A stretch of 64,000 nucleotides of DNA from Strix aluco. Lineage: Eukaryota; Chordata; Aves; Strigiformes; Strigidae. This document shows positions 35,701 through 50,700 of the stretch, in pieces. The stretch's first letter is position 1. Each line of letters starts with the position of its first letter. The DNA lies in contig NC_133937.1 in assembly GCF_031877795.1 (NCBI RefSeq), forward strand, positions 18,193,501-18,257,500, in the 5' to 3' direction. The notes under the pieces were generated by a model. It was given only the letters and a program-made list of their open reading frames with translations. It made no database searches and was not told the origin of the DNA. Made by a program: the position numbers and the translations under genes.

Positions 35701-38700
35701 TTAGTGCCGAAATAGGGAGTCAAGCTTGTGGGAAAGAGACATGTGTGATACTACTGCACTAAGACTGTAGATATCTTATGATACAATGGGTTACGATTAC
35801 ATTATAATTAAACACTTGATTTAACAACATACTAAGTTAAACGTGACAGGTAGGAGGGTGGCAAGACCATGATGTATACAATACATAAGACTGCAAAGCA
35901 GTGTTTTGAACTAGATTCAGCTCACCTCCATCCGGTTCTCCTGCTCCAGAGGCTTTATACCAGCAAATATATCCTGCTCCTCTTCATTTCCCCCTTCAGC
36001 TTTGTCATCATCTTCCTTGGCTACCTCTTGTGGATTCAGATAGTATACCTGGTAATCATCTTCCTCTTCTCCATCATCCCCTCCCCCTGCTGCACCATTC
36101 TCTCCCACTTCTTCTGGCTTCAGGCTCACACCACCGTTGTTCTCATCTGCAGAAGGCAGGTCGTCATCACCACTACCCATTTCCCCCACAGGATCCTTGG
36201 GCGATTTCTTGGCCATGGAACTGGTCCTGACACTGGGCTCGGGTCCCTCAGAGAAGTACACCCCACCATCCTCCTCAAAGGTATCCCTGTAGCTCCTGCT
36301 CAGTGGGCTTTCTGTAAAACTAAATGTGTTGCTGGCTTCTGCCCCCAGAGCCAAGCTGCTGTCATCCAGGCTCAACTCTGCCAAGTCCGGCTCCAGAGAG
36401 CTGTCTTCACTGCTCATGCGACGTTTCCCACTATGTTTACTGGTCAAGCCTTTGCTCACTGGCAACTTTGCTTTCCCCACTGCAGTCTTATACACAGCTT
36501 TATCACCTTCTGCTGAAAGTCGTCTCAGAACCCTCTGTGGCGTTTCAGAGACAACTTTCCGCTTTCCAGTAAGTTCCTTTGGACGAACTGCTGGCTCCTG
36601 GGGAGAGGGACGCAGCCTGTCCCCAGGCTGCAGACATGCTCCCCCAGGCTCCTGTCCATGGGTTCTACCAGCCTCACAGGCAGTTTCTGCACACTGCAAG
36701 CGGCAGCTCCTCTGCTGGATGGCCTTTACCCAACAGAATGAGTTCTTCTTGTCAGTGCTGCTATATGTGATCCCAGGAATGGGATAAGCTTCCTCCCAGT
36801 TGAAGTAACAGGCTTCCACAGCTGGTTTGAAACCCTGGAAGAGCTTCTCCAGTGATTTCTTGTGCTGCCCCCTCTTAACATTATCTATGACTTTCAGCTG
36901 CCATTGTCTGAGCTGTGAGCAAAGGTCCCTGCGCCTAAGAGAAGAAGTAAGAGGACAGGTTAGAAAACAGACACAAAATGCACCTGTGACAAACTATCTC
37001 ATAACCCACAGAATACCTCCTCCTTTTGGCCAGAAACATCTTCTGCTGAATTAAGTATAGACAGCATTAGTAAGAAGACAGGCTGAAAAAAAACCCAGGT
37101 ATATTAACAACCAAGTCCTAGACAGACCCATGATATAGAAACAAAATGTGAACAGTACCAGCATGAAAGCATGATACAAACCGGGAGGTTTAAAATGAAA
37201 TACTGTCTGTCCTGTTTGCTAATCTGCCCCAAATAAGGTAATAGTGACGTTAGCCTCAGCAGTCCCAGACCAGCAAGTACCGTGGGGAGCTGCCCTTGGA
37301 AACATTCATTAAACAGTTTGCTGCAGCTGTGAAACAGCCCTGTGAACAACTTCAGTCAAGACATTTGCAAGTACAATCTAAACAGCCTAGCCAGGGAAGC
37401 ACAATGCCAGATAGGACTACCTAATCTACATCGCAGGCACTTACCTCTACCTTGATATGCCTATCTAGAGCCCAACAGTTTAACTTAGGCTTTAGCAGGC
37501 TGTCCTCAGGAGACTAAACTGTTGCAAGCCATAGGCTCAGAACAAGCAAGACAAAAGTAATTGATGTTCAAATAACTCTGAGGAACAAGCAAGCTGGTAG
37601 GATTATATAGACTTAAATTACACAGCAGTTAGTCCCACACCCCATATTACCAGGGGAAGAACAAAGCATTTCTGTATTTCCCAGCTCCAAATCTCATGGA
37701 GGGCCTAAACATATGAGCAGCAAGATAGTCTAAACAGATTACACATTTGCATGATCTAATTCAAGAAGAGGAAAAGTCATTTCTAGAAACTGCACCAAGT
37801 GTGTCAATCAATTGCCATCTTTTTTCTGCCACAGGTTTCAGAGATCTGAGGTACAAGCCCAACACTTCAATCCTCTCATATTTCCTATCAAAAGCAAAAG
37901 AACAAAAAAATAAAATCAAAACAGGGTGACCCAATTTAGGTACAAAGGGTATTAGGACAAAAAGGGCTAAACAAAATTGACTGCTTCTATTTGTCCACTA
38001 AAGAAATGAATTAACAAGAGAACAGACTGGTAGGGCTTAATCAAGAAGAGGATTTTCAGAAGGAAAAAGAAGAGGGAACTACTCAGGAAAGGTAACATAA
38101 GGATGAGAGCCTGCAATGAGTTAGGAATGAGGTAGCAAGTTTCCTTATGATTCACTGCAAAGAACAGCAAGAATGGGTGGAAGAGGGTTCTTCTTGGTGA
38201 CTATTCAAACGCCAAGAGGATAGGTAATCAAGCAGGAGCATTTCAATTATGCATGAGCTCAAGTAGGAGATCTGAGCAAATTTGAACTGTGCCAAATAAC
38301 TCAAATGTGAACGCACATAGCACAACTTCATACTTTATTAAAAGCCAAAACCTTTTATGGTTTTTCTATGTGGTCTGATTGATGTTTGTGTTTATTTTAA
38401 GCCTCATTCCCAGCTTCCTACAGTTTTTGATTTGCCTTCATCTCCTATATTTAGCTACTTCATATTGTAAACTGTACAAAACAGAAACTGCATCCATTTT
38501 AGTGTCCCTGATGTACCTTACGTAGATAGGGCATTTTATTAATGTTACACAACAGTTCACAGAAAGCTAATCCTGTTGATCTGTAATTGTATTGAAAATA
38601 CCATCCTGTTTTCGTTTGTTCTGAAAAACCTCTTTCTGAGCATTTATAACACATTAAACTAATTCAGTACATTTTATACATCGCACTTTGTAGACTTGTA

Positions 38701-41700
38701 CAAGCCAAATTATTACAATGTCAACCACAGTAACTCAACATGAGCCCTCAGTATCTCCACTGCTATTCAACCAGTGCTAAATAAAGATGGCAGTGATTCA
38801 CTAAGGCACAATATGGTTTAGAAACCTGCAAAAGCCTCACAATTTTTCCTAAGACAATTGAAAACACTGACTGAAAAATCATACACCGGTGACACAGTTT
38901 ACCAATACACTGCAGAGAATAAACTCCCTAAGAGCATAAAAAGCAAGAAGTGCTTCGTCTTGAACTAGACAACAGTGAATGATTGGGCTAAACAGAAACC
39001 TATTAAACTGAGGAATAGTTAAATTTAGAAAGCATTAAAATTTATTGGTAGCTGGTGTTATCATTCAAAGAAATGTTCTCCACTGGGACACTGAAATGCA
39101 GAATTACACTTACATGTAAAAGAGAACTCTCAGAAACCAAATTATTCAAACTACATGATGTTGCTAAAAGTGAGCAGCAATAGTAATTAAAGTTTAAAGT
39201 AATTATAGCGCTCTTGAACCTTACATAGCACATAGTCCAGAAGGACCAATGGTTGAACAGGTAATGAGATAATCATAAAACCACAAGAAATCTAGAGGAA
39301 GAAGCCCTTGAGTGTGCTTGAATATCACAGAAATAAGAGAGAGACTGGATCTGATTCTGGTGCTCACCTCTGTGGACTAATAGTTGGGTCAAGGACAGCC
39401 AGCCTCCAAAGAACCACCATCTCATCACACATACTTGCACAAGCGTGAGCAGCTACTTCTGACTGGCCATTGCTGCGTCCTGTGTGCCCGCTAGCACTGC
39501 TGTGTGATGCAGATGTTCGCACACTGTACCACCAGCCAGTTATCTGCAGAAGAAAATGTTCACTGGAGCTGCGTTGTGGTCAACATCTCATCCCTGCTCC
39601 CACTTAACCTCATAACCACAAGGAAACAGGATCTGTAGCTAATACCATGTTTTCATTTGACTCCAAAATAACTACAAGCATTAAAGCAGTATTGGTCTGT
39701 GAGAACTAAGGGCCTCTCAAAATTTCTCTGGTTAGCAAGCATATGCCCACAGAACAAAACACTTACAGGAGGTTCTCTTACTAGAAGCCTTCACACTTGG
39801 AGGGAAAAAGTGAACAAATGTGATAAATTAAGTATTTTGTTTCCCTTGCTCAAAGTTGAGGTGCGTGATAGAGTTATAAGGAAACTTATTACTGCAATTT
39901 ACAGAGTGAGATCAGCATCCTCAACTGTCAAAGGAAACCTTTTTCATAATATTATTTTTCAAATATGAGAAAATTTATTTCTTAAACCCATCAAAATATA
40001 TCTTCTACAAAAATAACAAAAGAATCTGAGATTCTAGCACTCAACACATATCTTTAGATTTTATAAAAATGACAGGTCATATGTGATGTACTTTGTTTAG
40101 AAAAAAAGCATTAAAATAAATCACCTTGACTGGGCAGAAATCAAATCAAACATGCTGAAAAGAAGACATCATCAGACTCCATATATTCATGTTAAAAGGA
40201 CTGAGGTATTTTGGGGATATAGTGTTACCGGGACATCACTAAATCAGCTGTAACATCATTTTAGCATGGAGAAGCATACGCCCATAATGCATACAGACTG
40301 TTAAAAATTTATTCAGCCATGGACTTTACAGGTACATGGCACCAGTCATTGGTTCCCCAGAATTTCTACCCCCCCCCAGTAAAGAGATTTGAATACCTGC
40401 TCATAGTTGAGACACTGGTCAGTCAGAATCTCCAGCAAAGGAGCTGCATTGCTATCCCGTCTCTTAAACATCTCCCGCACAATGGAAAGCAGGTTCCAGA
40501 TTCCTTCAGGCTCTCTTCCTCGCAGGGGACGCAGGAGACAGGCCCACTCAGCCGCAGCTGGTGGCTCCGTGGAAGAAAGATACATTGAATTCACATCACT
40601 GTAGACAAAACAGAAGAGCAGGGATGAGAAAAAATTAAATCAAGTACAGCCGTACAAAATCCTGAGTCTATTCTACATCCAGAAGTATATTTGCACCTTA
40701 AATCGGGCAGACATGCATAACCTAAAAGAGAGGATGCATAATGAGACTGAGAACACCACACAGCAAGCTACTGTGCAAATACAGTGTGCTCTACTGAAAT
40801 AACATCGGACAAGCTATGTAAAAATACAGTCCAGAAGAGTGACCATGAAACTAAGCATCCTTCAGTCCACGGCGTCACATAAGGGAACAGGCTATACAGT
40901 GAATGAGCTTATAGATTACATGAATATCACATTTCCCCTTCAGTGGGAAACAGTTTACCTGAAAACAACAGGAGAGGGTCCACAGAATTTATGAAGGGTT
41001 TTCTTTATATTGTCACTCAGCGTAGATTCATCTAAGTACCAGGTGCTTTGATCTGATGCAGAGGGTCCAGCAGTGGGATCTTGACAAAAAAGTAACACAT
41101 ATACAGTCTGCAGGCTTTGAAAATATTTTCCTCTGTGTGCCCAACCGCAGAGATTATAGGGAGTACACAAGCAGCATTACTCAGTTTATTTCACCTGTTG
41201 CAGAACTCACTGTTCAGAACTATCTTAAAATGCTATCATAACATTATCTTAACCATTGACAACACTAAATTGGGAGACATGGCTGGCATGCTGAATGGTA
41301 GCACTACAACAGCAGGGCCAGGAGAAATTCAAGGACTGTGCCAACAGAAACCTCATGAAGTTCATTGAGGAAAAACGTACACTTCTGTACCTGCGACAGA
41401 AAACCCCATGCATCAGTACAGACTGAAAACCAAATGGCTGAGTAGCTGATTGAGTTTGGTGATTATGGTGGATGTAAAGCTTAACAGAAATCAATGGCAA
41501 ACTTTCACTGAAAACACAAAACAAAAAAACCAACCTGCAAACTGGACTACATGAAGAAAAACACAGCTAGCAGATGTAAGGAACTTATTTTATTCCACTC
41601 TACCTGGCACTGGGAAAGTTACACCTGGCATACTGTATCCAGCTTTGGGTCCCCCAATCCAGAAATGATACTGCGAGACCAGAGAGGATATAGTGGAGGG

Positions 41701-44700
41701 GTATCAAGATATTTGGGGGCACAAAGCATGTGACCTGAGGTGAGATTGAGGAAGATGGGCTAATTTCATCTAAAAAGGAGAGGGTGAGGGGTGATCATTA
41801 ACAGCCTATGACGACTTGGAATCACAAACACAACGCAGACAAACTCTTCTTGGTAGTAGAAGATGATAAAAAAAGGGTAACTCATACTGGACGTTAGGAA
41901 AACAATTCTTAACCAAAAGGGTAATGCAGCACTAAAATAGGAATAGTTTGTAACGTCTGACTTGGCTAAGCTAGCCCAAGCCACAGCTAACCCAATCCAG
42001 TGTTGCACACAGTCCTGTTTCAAGTAGGAGGTTGGAGACTTCCCCTCCAATCAATGTTTCCAGAAGTCTGTAATAAATACCAACTTAAAAAGAAAAATCT
42101 TTTGCTAGAAAGGTGTATTGCTTGATTCTCCCTCCTCTGCATACACTCTGAGGGGTCCATTACACCAGCAATTGCCTGTTGCTGTGCCACATATACATGC
42201 AAGTGCCTGTACTTATCCCTTTTCCTTGACCTCCACTCTGCAATCCCAGTTACATGGTAACAGACCAGTTCCGAAACTCAAAGCAATGGGAATATATCCA
42301 CTTCCTATCTGTGACACAGATTACTGAAATAAGATATATCAAGGTTACCTGGGGCTCCACACACTGTGTTGATGGCAGTAGACTGAGAAGATAACAGCTC
42401 ATCCAGCAAGCGCTGAGCTGTTGGAAGAATCTGAAAACATGAAGCCAACTTTCAATATACACAGTATTTGTTATCCTGATATACCCAGCCAAAGATCTGC
42501 CTGGATTTTCAGGACTGAAGCACTCTCATAATTTCAGAAGTATCAAATACACACAGTCATGTTTTCAGAAAGGACGATAGAGGGTGCTAAAGATTATACA
42601 ATAGCATGTCAGCCGTTACACTTTTTCCTCTCCTTTCTGAAAGCAAACCTATATGCAAGGCTTACTTCCTACATTCACACCCTAAGAAGTAAACAAAGGA
42701 ATCATGGGTTATTAGTTTCTTTCTTATTTCTTGAGGAGTAGGAGCTAATTTTGAGAGATATGGAAGTGCCTGCAGTCAAGGTCATCATTTTCTTGCACTT
42801 TGAATGTTCTTTATTTCTTGTTCCTAAATCATTTCTCTAAAACCCAAGCTAATGAGAACAGAGGAGCAAACTATAAATTACATCTATGCATAACTTTTGG
42901 GGCAGACTTTAGCTTATTTATGATCCTGTCAGCAAAGGGACCATCTATATATTAACTCAGACTCAATAGTAAACTAACACAATTTCAGCACTAAACTAAT
43001 CGTGGCTTCTGGACAGTTCAGAGCATAAACAGAGAAGGCTCACACCTGACTGCAAAATCCTAAGTAGATATACCCTTAATATGCTCTTTTTGAAAGAAAA
43101 ATACACAGTAGAAAGTCTGGGCTGAAACTGTAGATCCATTTAGCCTTTAGTATGCACACTTACAATAGGTTAGGCATATAGTTAATATTTAAATGATTTG
43201 CAACAGAATATCTGATATCTCCCCACCTCTCTTCACACAATTTACTGTAAAGCAAGGCACATTCAACACACCTATATTTGCAAATAATACCGATCTATCT
43301 CAAACAGGTAGAAGAAAAACAATGCTTCAGAGGCATATTTTGCATTTCACCTGAAGAAACAAACTCAGCATTAAGCTATTCTTGTACCTTTTTCCACTAC
43401 TACCGATTTTAAGTCACCCCAAAGCAGGAAAGTCACAGGTCTAGGCAATGTCACACCTTAAGGTTGAAGTATCAGGGACCTGCAGTGACTCTCCTTCAGG
43501 CATTTTTGCCAAAATATTCATATTTAATTGGAATAGGAATACTGGCTTCATGAAGGGAAACAGCTCTTGGGAGAAGCTCTGGGTAATAAATTCCAGCTGC
43601 TCAGAATCACTGACATTTTCACAGATATAGAAAACACTTTCTACAGAGATTTTGAAAAATATCTTATCTAGCCACATTCCTACAGACCACCATATCCCTT
43701 GACACTTGAAAGTAATTCAGCGTTATACTACTGTACCATAATTTCACAAGCTGGAAATACAGATAAAATAGAATCACGTGTACAGCCTACTCTGATTCTA
43801 CATCATGAAGTCAAAATATGGGGTCCTAAGGTATCAGAGTATCTCTCTGCACTCAGAAATCTTGAAGACCAGAAATGAAACTGTTGGAAGAGCTTTGGGC
43901 ATGCCTTGCCTTTTTCAAGGGAATTGCACAACACAGGTTAAGATGCATCCGCCAGTAAAACCCAAACTTTTCTGTTGGGCAGCATGCATCAGATTATCTG
44001 GCAAGATAGTAATAAATTAAATAATCCAGATGTTCCTGGGTGCGCAGCTAGTACACATGACCAAAGGAGAAAGAAACCCTGCAAAAGGAGCAGACACATA
44101 ATATTTGACAGCAAACCACTCACATGCCATTCAGGAAACAACTACCACCACTGCTAGCCTTTCAAAACCCTCCTTTATTAAGCACCAGACTATGTGACAT
44201 AAAGCTCCGAGTCCTTAAGGAAAGAACAAAAGTTTTGTCTGCTATGTAATGCAGCAAGAAGCACAAACTATTGGTGCTGAACTCTCAGCAACAAAAAAGC
44301 AGTATTTTTATATCACTTTCATATTATATGATTCCTCTGTTTCCTCTTGTAAGAAGATTAGTATTTCTGTAGGAAATTCAGAGGATGTTTTAGCAATAGT
44401 GGTTTGGTGTCCCAAGTACAGCACCATAATATGAATTTTAGGCACATGCTGAGAGCAATCTAACTCCTACTTAAGACATTATGCATGCACTACCAACATG
44501 TGACAGATACCCATGCAGGTCAGTTTTTCTCAACCTCCTTCGGTTGAATCAGCATAAAAAGGTTGCCAAGCCCTTATATTTTTAAAGCAAACGTTTCACA
44601 ATCACTTAGGTATTCCTGTGTATTTTGTGCATTTTAGACAGATGATATAAATGACCTGACCTTGAACAACACAGATATTTAAGGAATATGACAGTAGATT

Positions 44701-47700
44701 TTGCCTTTGACTAACAAAATTTCATGTCTATTACTTTCCATAACCCAAATGATTCTTATGAATCCCCAAGAAGCTACACCAGGGGAAGTCAAAAGGTCAC
44801 CAACAAGGAGTATTAGAAACTGTCCACCTAAGGCATACAACACATCCCCTGGGTAGTCTTTTCCAGTTAACTAATCAAACACACAAAAAGGAATCAACCT
44901 GATTTGTTCTGACCTAAGTTTTTCACCGCCATGTATTTATTTGATTGTGTTTGATCTTGCACAAGCTAAGCACATGTTCACGCTAATATGAATAGCCACC
45001 ACTCTTCTTTCTCCTTTTAAGACACTTCTTATCTTTTATTTAGCAGTAGGCAATTGTCAAATAAGAGAATGGCAAACCTTAAAAGAGCAAGAAGTAAAAG
45101 TCTTCCCAGCAACTCACAATTGAATAGCATAACTGGTTATCTTGGAACAAAAGACATATAAATTGACCCAGAATAAAGATAACTGAATTTAACAAAAAGT
45201 CAGTCCTATTGATTGTCCCCATTTTACCTGTTGTGGAAGTTCGCTGATTAGGTACTGAGCAAATTTTTGCAACTGGTCTCTTTGTAGCCGAGACAAGGAC
45301 TCAGAAACAGGTGCTCGTAAGCATACCGCAGATGCCTGAAGAAAGAAAAGGAGATATAAACTGCCATTAACAGGTCAGACTTAGTGAAGCCGTGTCTACT
45401 GCATGGATGAAGTGTCATGAACAGTAGCTATGCTGATGCATATCATGCTTGGTCTTGATGGACAAATTTTTTTTCTGTAATTATGTGGTGTGTTGCAGAT
45501 AAGATGCAAATAAGCTGTCTAGGCTTTATAAAAACTGTTTTTAAGAGTTTCTTTTCAAGGAAACTGTTTTAACAGCTGTGCTTAAGATCTGTTGTTGCTA
45601 GCAATTGCACAAATACTGGCAGGGATTTCACAAACAAACCTCTAAAATAGGACATTATTCTTTAAGCGTCTGGCAAACCAACCAGCTCTGTGGGAGACTG
45701 TTTCACAGAATCACAACCACTTCATTTATCTCATTAGAGGTTTTTTTCTTCAATCTTAAAATCAGTGTCTTTCCATATCTTAGAACAACTAAAATGATAA
45801 AAAACCCACCACTAGTTTCTTAAACTTTTTCACTCTACAGAACCAAAAAATGCCCAAATGGCATCTGCCTAAAATTTAACCTAGAAACAGGCAAGAGCAG
45901 TTTGATAATAAAGATGCTTCTGATATTGATTTGTCCACATACAGCAATATTCCTTGGCTCATGACATGCTAGTGTCAGCAGTCAGTATATACAAATCTGA
46001 AAATCCTTTCACTATCATTTTTCAGGTAGAAGAAAGGATTGGAGGGAAAAATAACTGTTTTTATCTCATGCAGGGTCCAAACTTTGAGTGTAAATAATAT
46101 AAATGAAAATTTATTTCCTACCCCCACTCTTCATACCCACCTTTTAAAACTGGAACTAATAATTCAAAGCAGAACCCATTTTTTTCCCAACTCGCCTGTC
46201 CTAAGTACAGAAAGTATACTGATATTCCAATGATTTCACAGGAGTATCAGTTTAAGCCTATTACAATTACCCATTGTGAAATATTAACAATCTTCAGCAG
46301 GTTATTAGCACTTATTTAAGAATCTGGAGTCGATCATAAGCATGTTAGCTACAAAATGTTCTGCGACAGCAGAAAATCTTTTGTTCCTTTCAATCATCCA
46401 AGCTTAATCCTTCCTTAAGATGTATTTCTCAGCTTCCCAAAGACTGAAGAAATTAATCTGTATGCAAGACTGAACCTTCAACTTCTGTATTTCATGTTGA
46501 TTCTATGCATTTTCACCTGGAGTTGGGATAAGAAACACCTACTTTTCACTCTGTACAAGGCCACACAGAATACAAGCAGCCAAACAAAAACATAAATTTA
46601 ACTGACTGTTTGAAATCTACAAGTCAAAATGATGCCCACCTGACTCAGTATGTGTTAAAATGAAATGGTGGACATAAAGGCCACCAGCGATCAAAATTAC
46701 CTCTTCTGCACTCTGATCAAACAACCTAAAGAAAGAGCTTTCAAATCCCATATTTACAAAGACTTTTAATAAAAGACTAACTACTGGTGATCTTTCACTC
46801 CTTGCAGAACTAAAGAAAGAATGAATAATTCTAGCATTTAAATGAGAAAGGGGAAGGGGCCAAAAAGGACTCTGTATCTATCCTTAGCAATTTGCACATT
46901 ATCAAAGGACATTCTGCAGTTTAGAGCCTCAGACAATTCACTCTGCAGACTACAACTGTGAGCGCACATTTGCACAATCTGTAACCAAAAGGAGTGCCAA
47001 GAACAATTTCCCTAAAGAGAGTGCGTATTGCATAAAACTGCAATGAGAAGAGACTCAGAGAAGATGCCTAGGGGAGAGCAGAAGTGTATTCAAAGGCCTA
47101 CATTGTGTATCCGGAAGAGGCAGAGCGCCACGACGTGAGCACACCACTTGGCCCCAGCTCCACAGGTACAGCTGCATGATGTGATCCTGCATCGGTCAAA
47201 CATCACTGCCACGTTGTACGCACCTTTGGGTGGCACCATCTGTGGGGGTACCACAGTGGCACTCAGATGGAAACCTGTTAAAATCGAGAAGTCCAAAGTC
47301 ACTCTTCTGGTGCTTGGGAGACAGATTCAGCTAGCACAGAAATTTAGGTATGTGTCACTTAAACAGCAAAACATGTCTAGCAACAACATCCATATAGGGA
47401 TGGACATGGATCTAGAGTCTCCAGCACTTGTTTCTTCCCAATCAGCTACAGCAGAATATTATCAGAGAGGCATAACATGTTATAAGAGGTTCTAAAATAC
47501 TTTTAATACATTGATTTATTTATATATTTATTTATATTAATATCTAACAAAGACAAGCAGAACTGGATAAAGCCATCACTGAAAAGTGTGGGTTTTTGAT
47601 CACAGGGTCAAAGCTAGACTATACATATTTTAGGCATAATTTCTATGATAATTAACTCACTTTGTGGCTTCAGAAGCTACCCATTTCTCATAAATTACAT

Positions 47701-50700
47701 AGTTCCTTGCAATTTTGTGAATATCCCATCTTTATAAACCATGTACTCAGAAAACAAAAAAACCCCTTGCTTAAACCAAAATCAATGGAAAAGGGAAACT
47801 TCAGCAATAACACTTGAATGAATCCAGCCCCATTAATCTGTGATCAAACAAATAAATTATGAATCTCATCTCAGGCAGGATGACAAAGAACTTTAATGAG
47901 GCTTGGCTTCATGTAAACTCATGTACAATGCATACCAGTTATACTCATAATGCAGCTTCCTCTACACATAATGGTTATCCAGAGGCACACATATTACGAG
48001 CAGCAAAAGGCCATCAGGAGCATGAATCTTCTACCTGTCTTGAAGGTCCCTATCACCAGTTAATCATTCTCTTCAGTAATGAGTATCAGCTTCAGAACCT
48101 CTCTGCTAGTCTCAAATTCAGTTTTAATGAAGCATAGAAAGCACCAAGGGTATCCAAGCCATAACCAAAATTCAGTCCAACAGTCTACCTTAAGTGAAAA
48201 AAATATGGCTTGGGACAGATGATTGAAATAGTTTCTCTATCATCAGCACAGGGAAGTACATTATAAATCCATACGATTAAGTTTTTATTACAATATTGTG
48301 ATACTATAATAATGATGGTGTTCAGGAGTGCACGTGACCTACTAAATCCCATTTAAAAGAATGTGCACTATTTCTTCCTCACAACATAATCTCCATGCCA
48401 ATACAAACTTGCTTTTACCTTGCTTAACCTTTCTATTTCTCCTGTTCACCAGAATTCAAATCCTCTTCCTGATGTGGGTGATTATTTTGATTAGTACACA
48501 TAATGCCACCCAAATTCTTCAGCCATTTTAGCAATTGGAACAGAATCAAAACAAAAGAAGGCATTCACACAAAATTACTGCACTGCTTATTACTAGCTAC
48601 AGTTCTAATTTATGTTCCACACTTGGATAATACAACCCAAACAGTTCAGCTAGTCCTTCTGTTACACTAGAAGCATCTCAGACTAATGCCAAAATGCCCT
48701 AATTTTCACAAAAGCAAATTAAGCATTTCACAAATTGGAACTGCAGCAATTCTGTTTCACTGAGAAAAAGAAGTTTTTGAAAGGTGTTAGAGAAGAATGG
48801 GTTGCAGCTATACACTCTTATCATACTCCTACCATAAAATTTTTCTTTGTATATGAAGACAGTTAACTGATTAACTGCAAAGAGGGAAGAACAGTTATAA
48901 AAAAAGACAAAGAAAATTTAAGGGCTTCAGCATGACATATCACAAGCTTTGACTCAAACTGTAGCTTGAACAGGGTCTGACACTGACACTGCTAAGTCTA
49001 GCAGCTCTGTCCAATTCTTTTGCACCTTGCTGTACTGAACAACTGTTTGTGAGATGGCACAGGAAACCATACCAGGAAAAAACTCTGGATTGAATTAATG
49101 GTTACTTTTACCAGGAAAAATACCACAGTTCAGTTCACTGCACAGCTTACAAAAGTCTGAGCCTGCAGGGACTGAAAACGTAACTATGAGGGGGACCGTT
49201 CTGGACTTAGCCCAACACTACCGTTTAAAGAAATGGTCATCAAATTGTACTTGTTCACAGTCAAAGTGCAACTATTGTCTTCTCCTGCAGACCACAGCTC
49301 TCCTGCTTAAATGTGAAGACAAGAATCACATCTATTGCACACCTGAGTGACCTGCCCACCTTGTGGAGACCACAAGAACATTCTTCCCTCCCATCCACCC
49401 CCTGCTCCCAATACCTGATAACAGCTTATCTACTCCACGCATAACAATACATTACAAAAATATGTCTGCACATACCAGCAGCATTCATTCTGCAACTGTG
49501 TGTAGCCCACCAGAAAAACACTAAGATCTATACCCTAATTCTTGGGAAGCTTCACTCCCAGGAGACCTTGAGAATGTGCTGCAGGCCAAAGGAATTGCTC
49601 TGTCAGTAGTCTCACCCCCCTGGCTGACATTTTTCTTAAATGCATCGTGGGTGCAGGGCAAGCTTAGTGCTTCTGTGAAAGCACTTAGGCTTTCTACACA
49701 GAAAGTGCATCTTACACTTCTTATGAGCACCAGATTTACTACTCATGCACAGAACAAATACATCAAGCAGTCAGCACCAATGCTTCAGAGGATTTATCAG
49801 GTACATGCACTGAACAACATGCTCGCTATGCACAGAGAGTACCAGGAGTGATCTACTGCACCCATGAAGAAGGTTTTATCACACAGTGAAGAAGGGGTAA
49901 CAGCACACTGTCCTCTCTGATACTCAATTGAGACACATGGTTTGATCAAATGTAAAAGCTGGAAATAATCAACTGCTGCCTAGACTAGGTCCTACAAAAT
50001 AGAGAGGTCTTCTTTTTTAGTCCATAACATATCCTTCTCACTGCTCTACCCTTGAAACTTAATCTTTCTGGGAAAGTATCCAAAAGAAATGTATGCTTCC
50101 CGCTGGTTAAAATTCAGTTTTCAGAATTTTAGGATACCTACACCAATGTCTTTTGCATTTAATATTTATTTTATCATTTATTGTGAAATTTCAGGTCTGT
50201 TTATTCATTTTTCTGAAGTCCTATTAGTCCTCCTGATTTCAGGTGGAAATGCACAAATCTGAAATACCCCAAGCTACTCAGTAAGCAACTGGAATGAAAA
50301 GATTTAAGTGACCTAGGAGTTAACAACATCCTGCTATGAATACTTCTTGCAATGCATGTTCCAAGCTTTCTTCACTGATATTTGGTAGTTCTGATGCACC
50401 TATAATGACAGCAAACACACCTCAGCACAGAATTTAAGAACTTTTTCTCTGGCTTTCCCAGCACTAATAGAAATGGGAAAACAAGAGCTGAACAAAAGCT
50501 TTTAGACAGGAAGTAAAGCAACACAATTTTGGACATTTGTTTGTTTTAAACCAAGATAGGAGAATCTCTAAGAAGTGGAGACTCAGAGACACTATTCAAG
50601 GCGATGCAAAGTTAGGATCCAGACTGAGCCTGCTGCTGCCTTCCTCAATTGTTAAAAAGAAATTAAGACTACAATAGAAAAAAAGTCCCTGAAATCAGGA

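Noticed and set aside
36817..36819. ATG as a start codon of a separate 300-residue protein
   Set aside because: Conserved ZSWIM8 coding sequence continues upstream to the acceptor at 36935, so this Met is internal.
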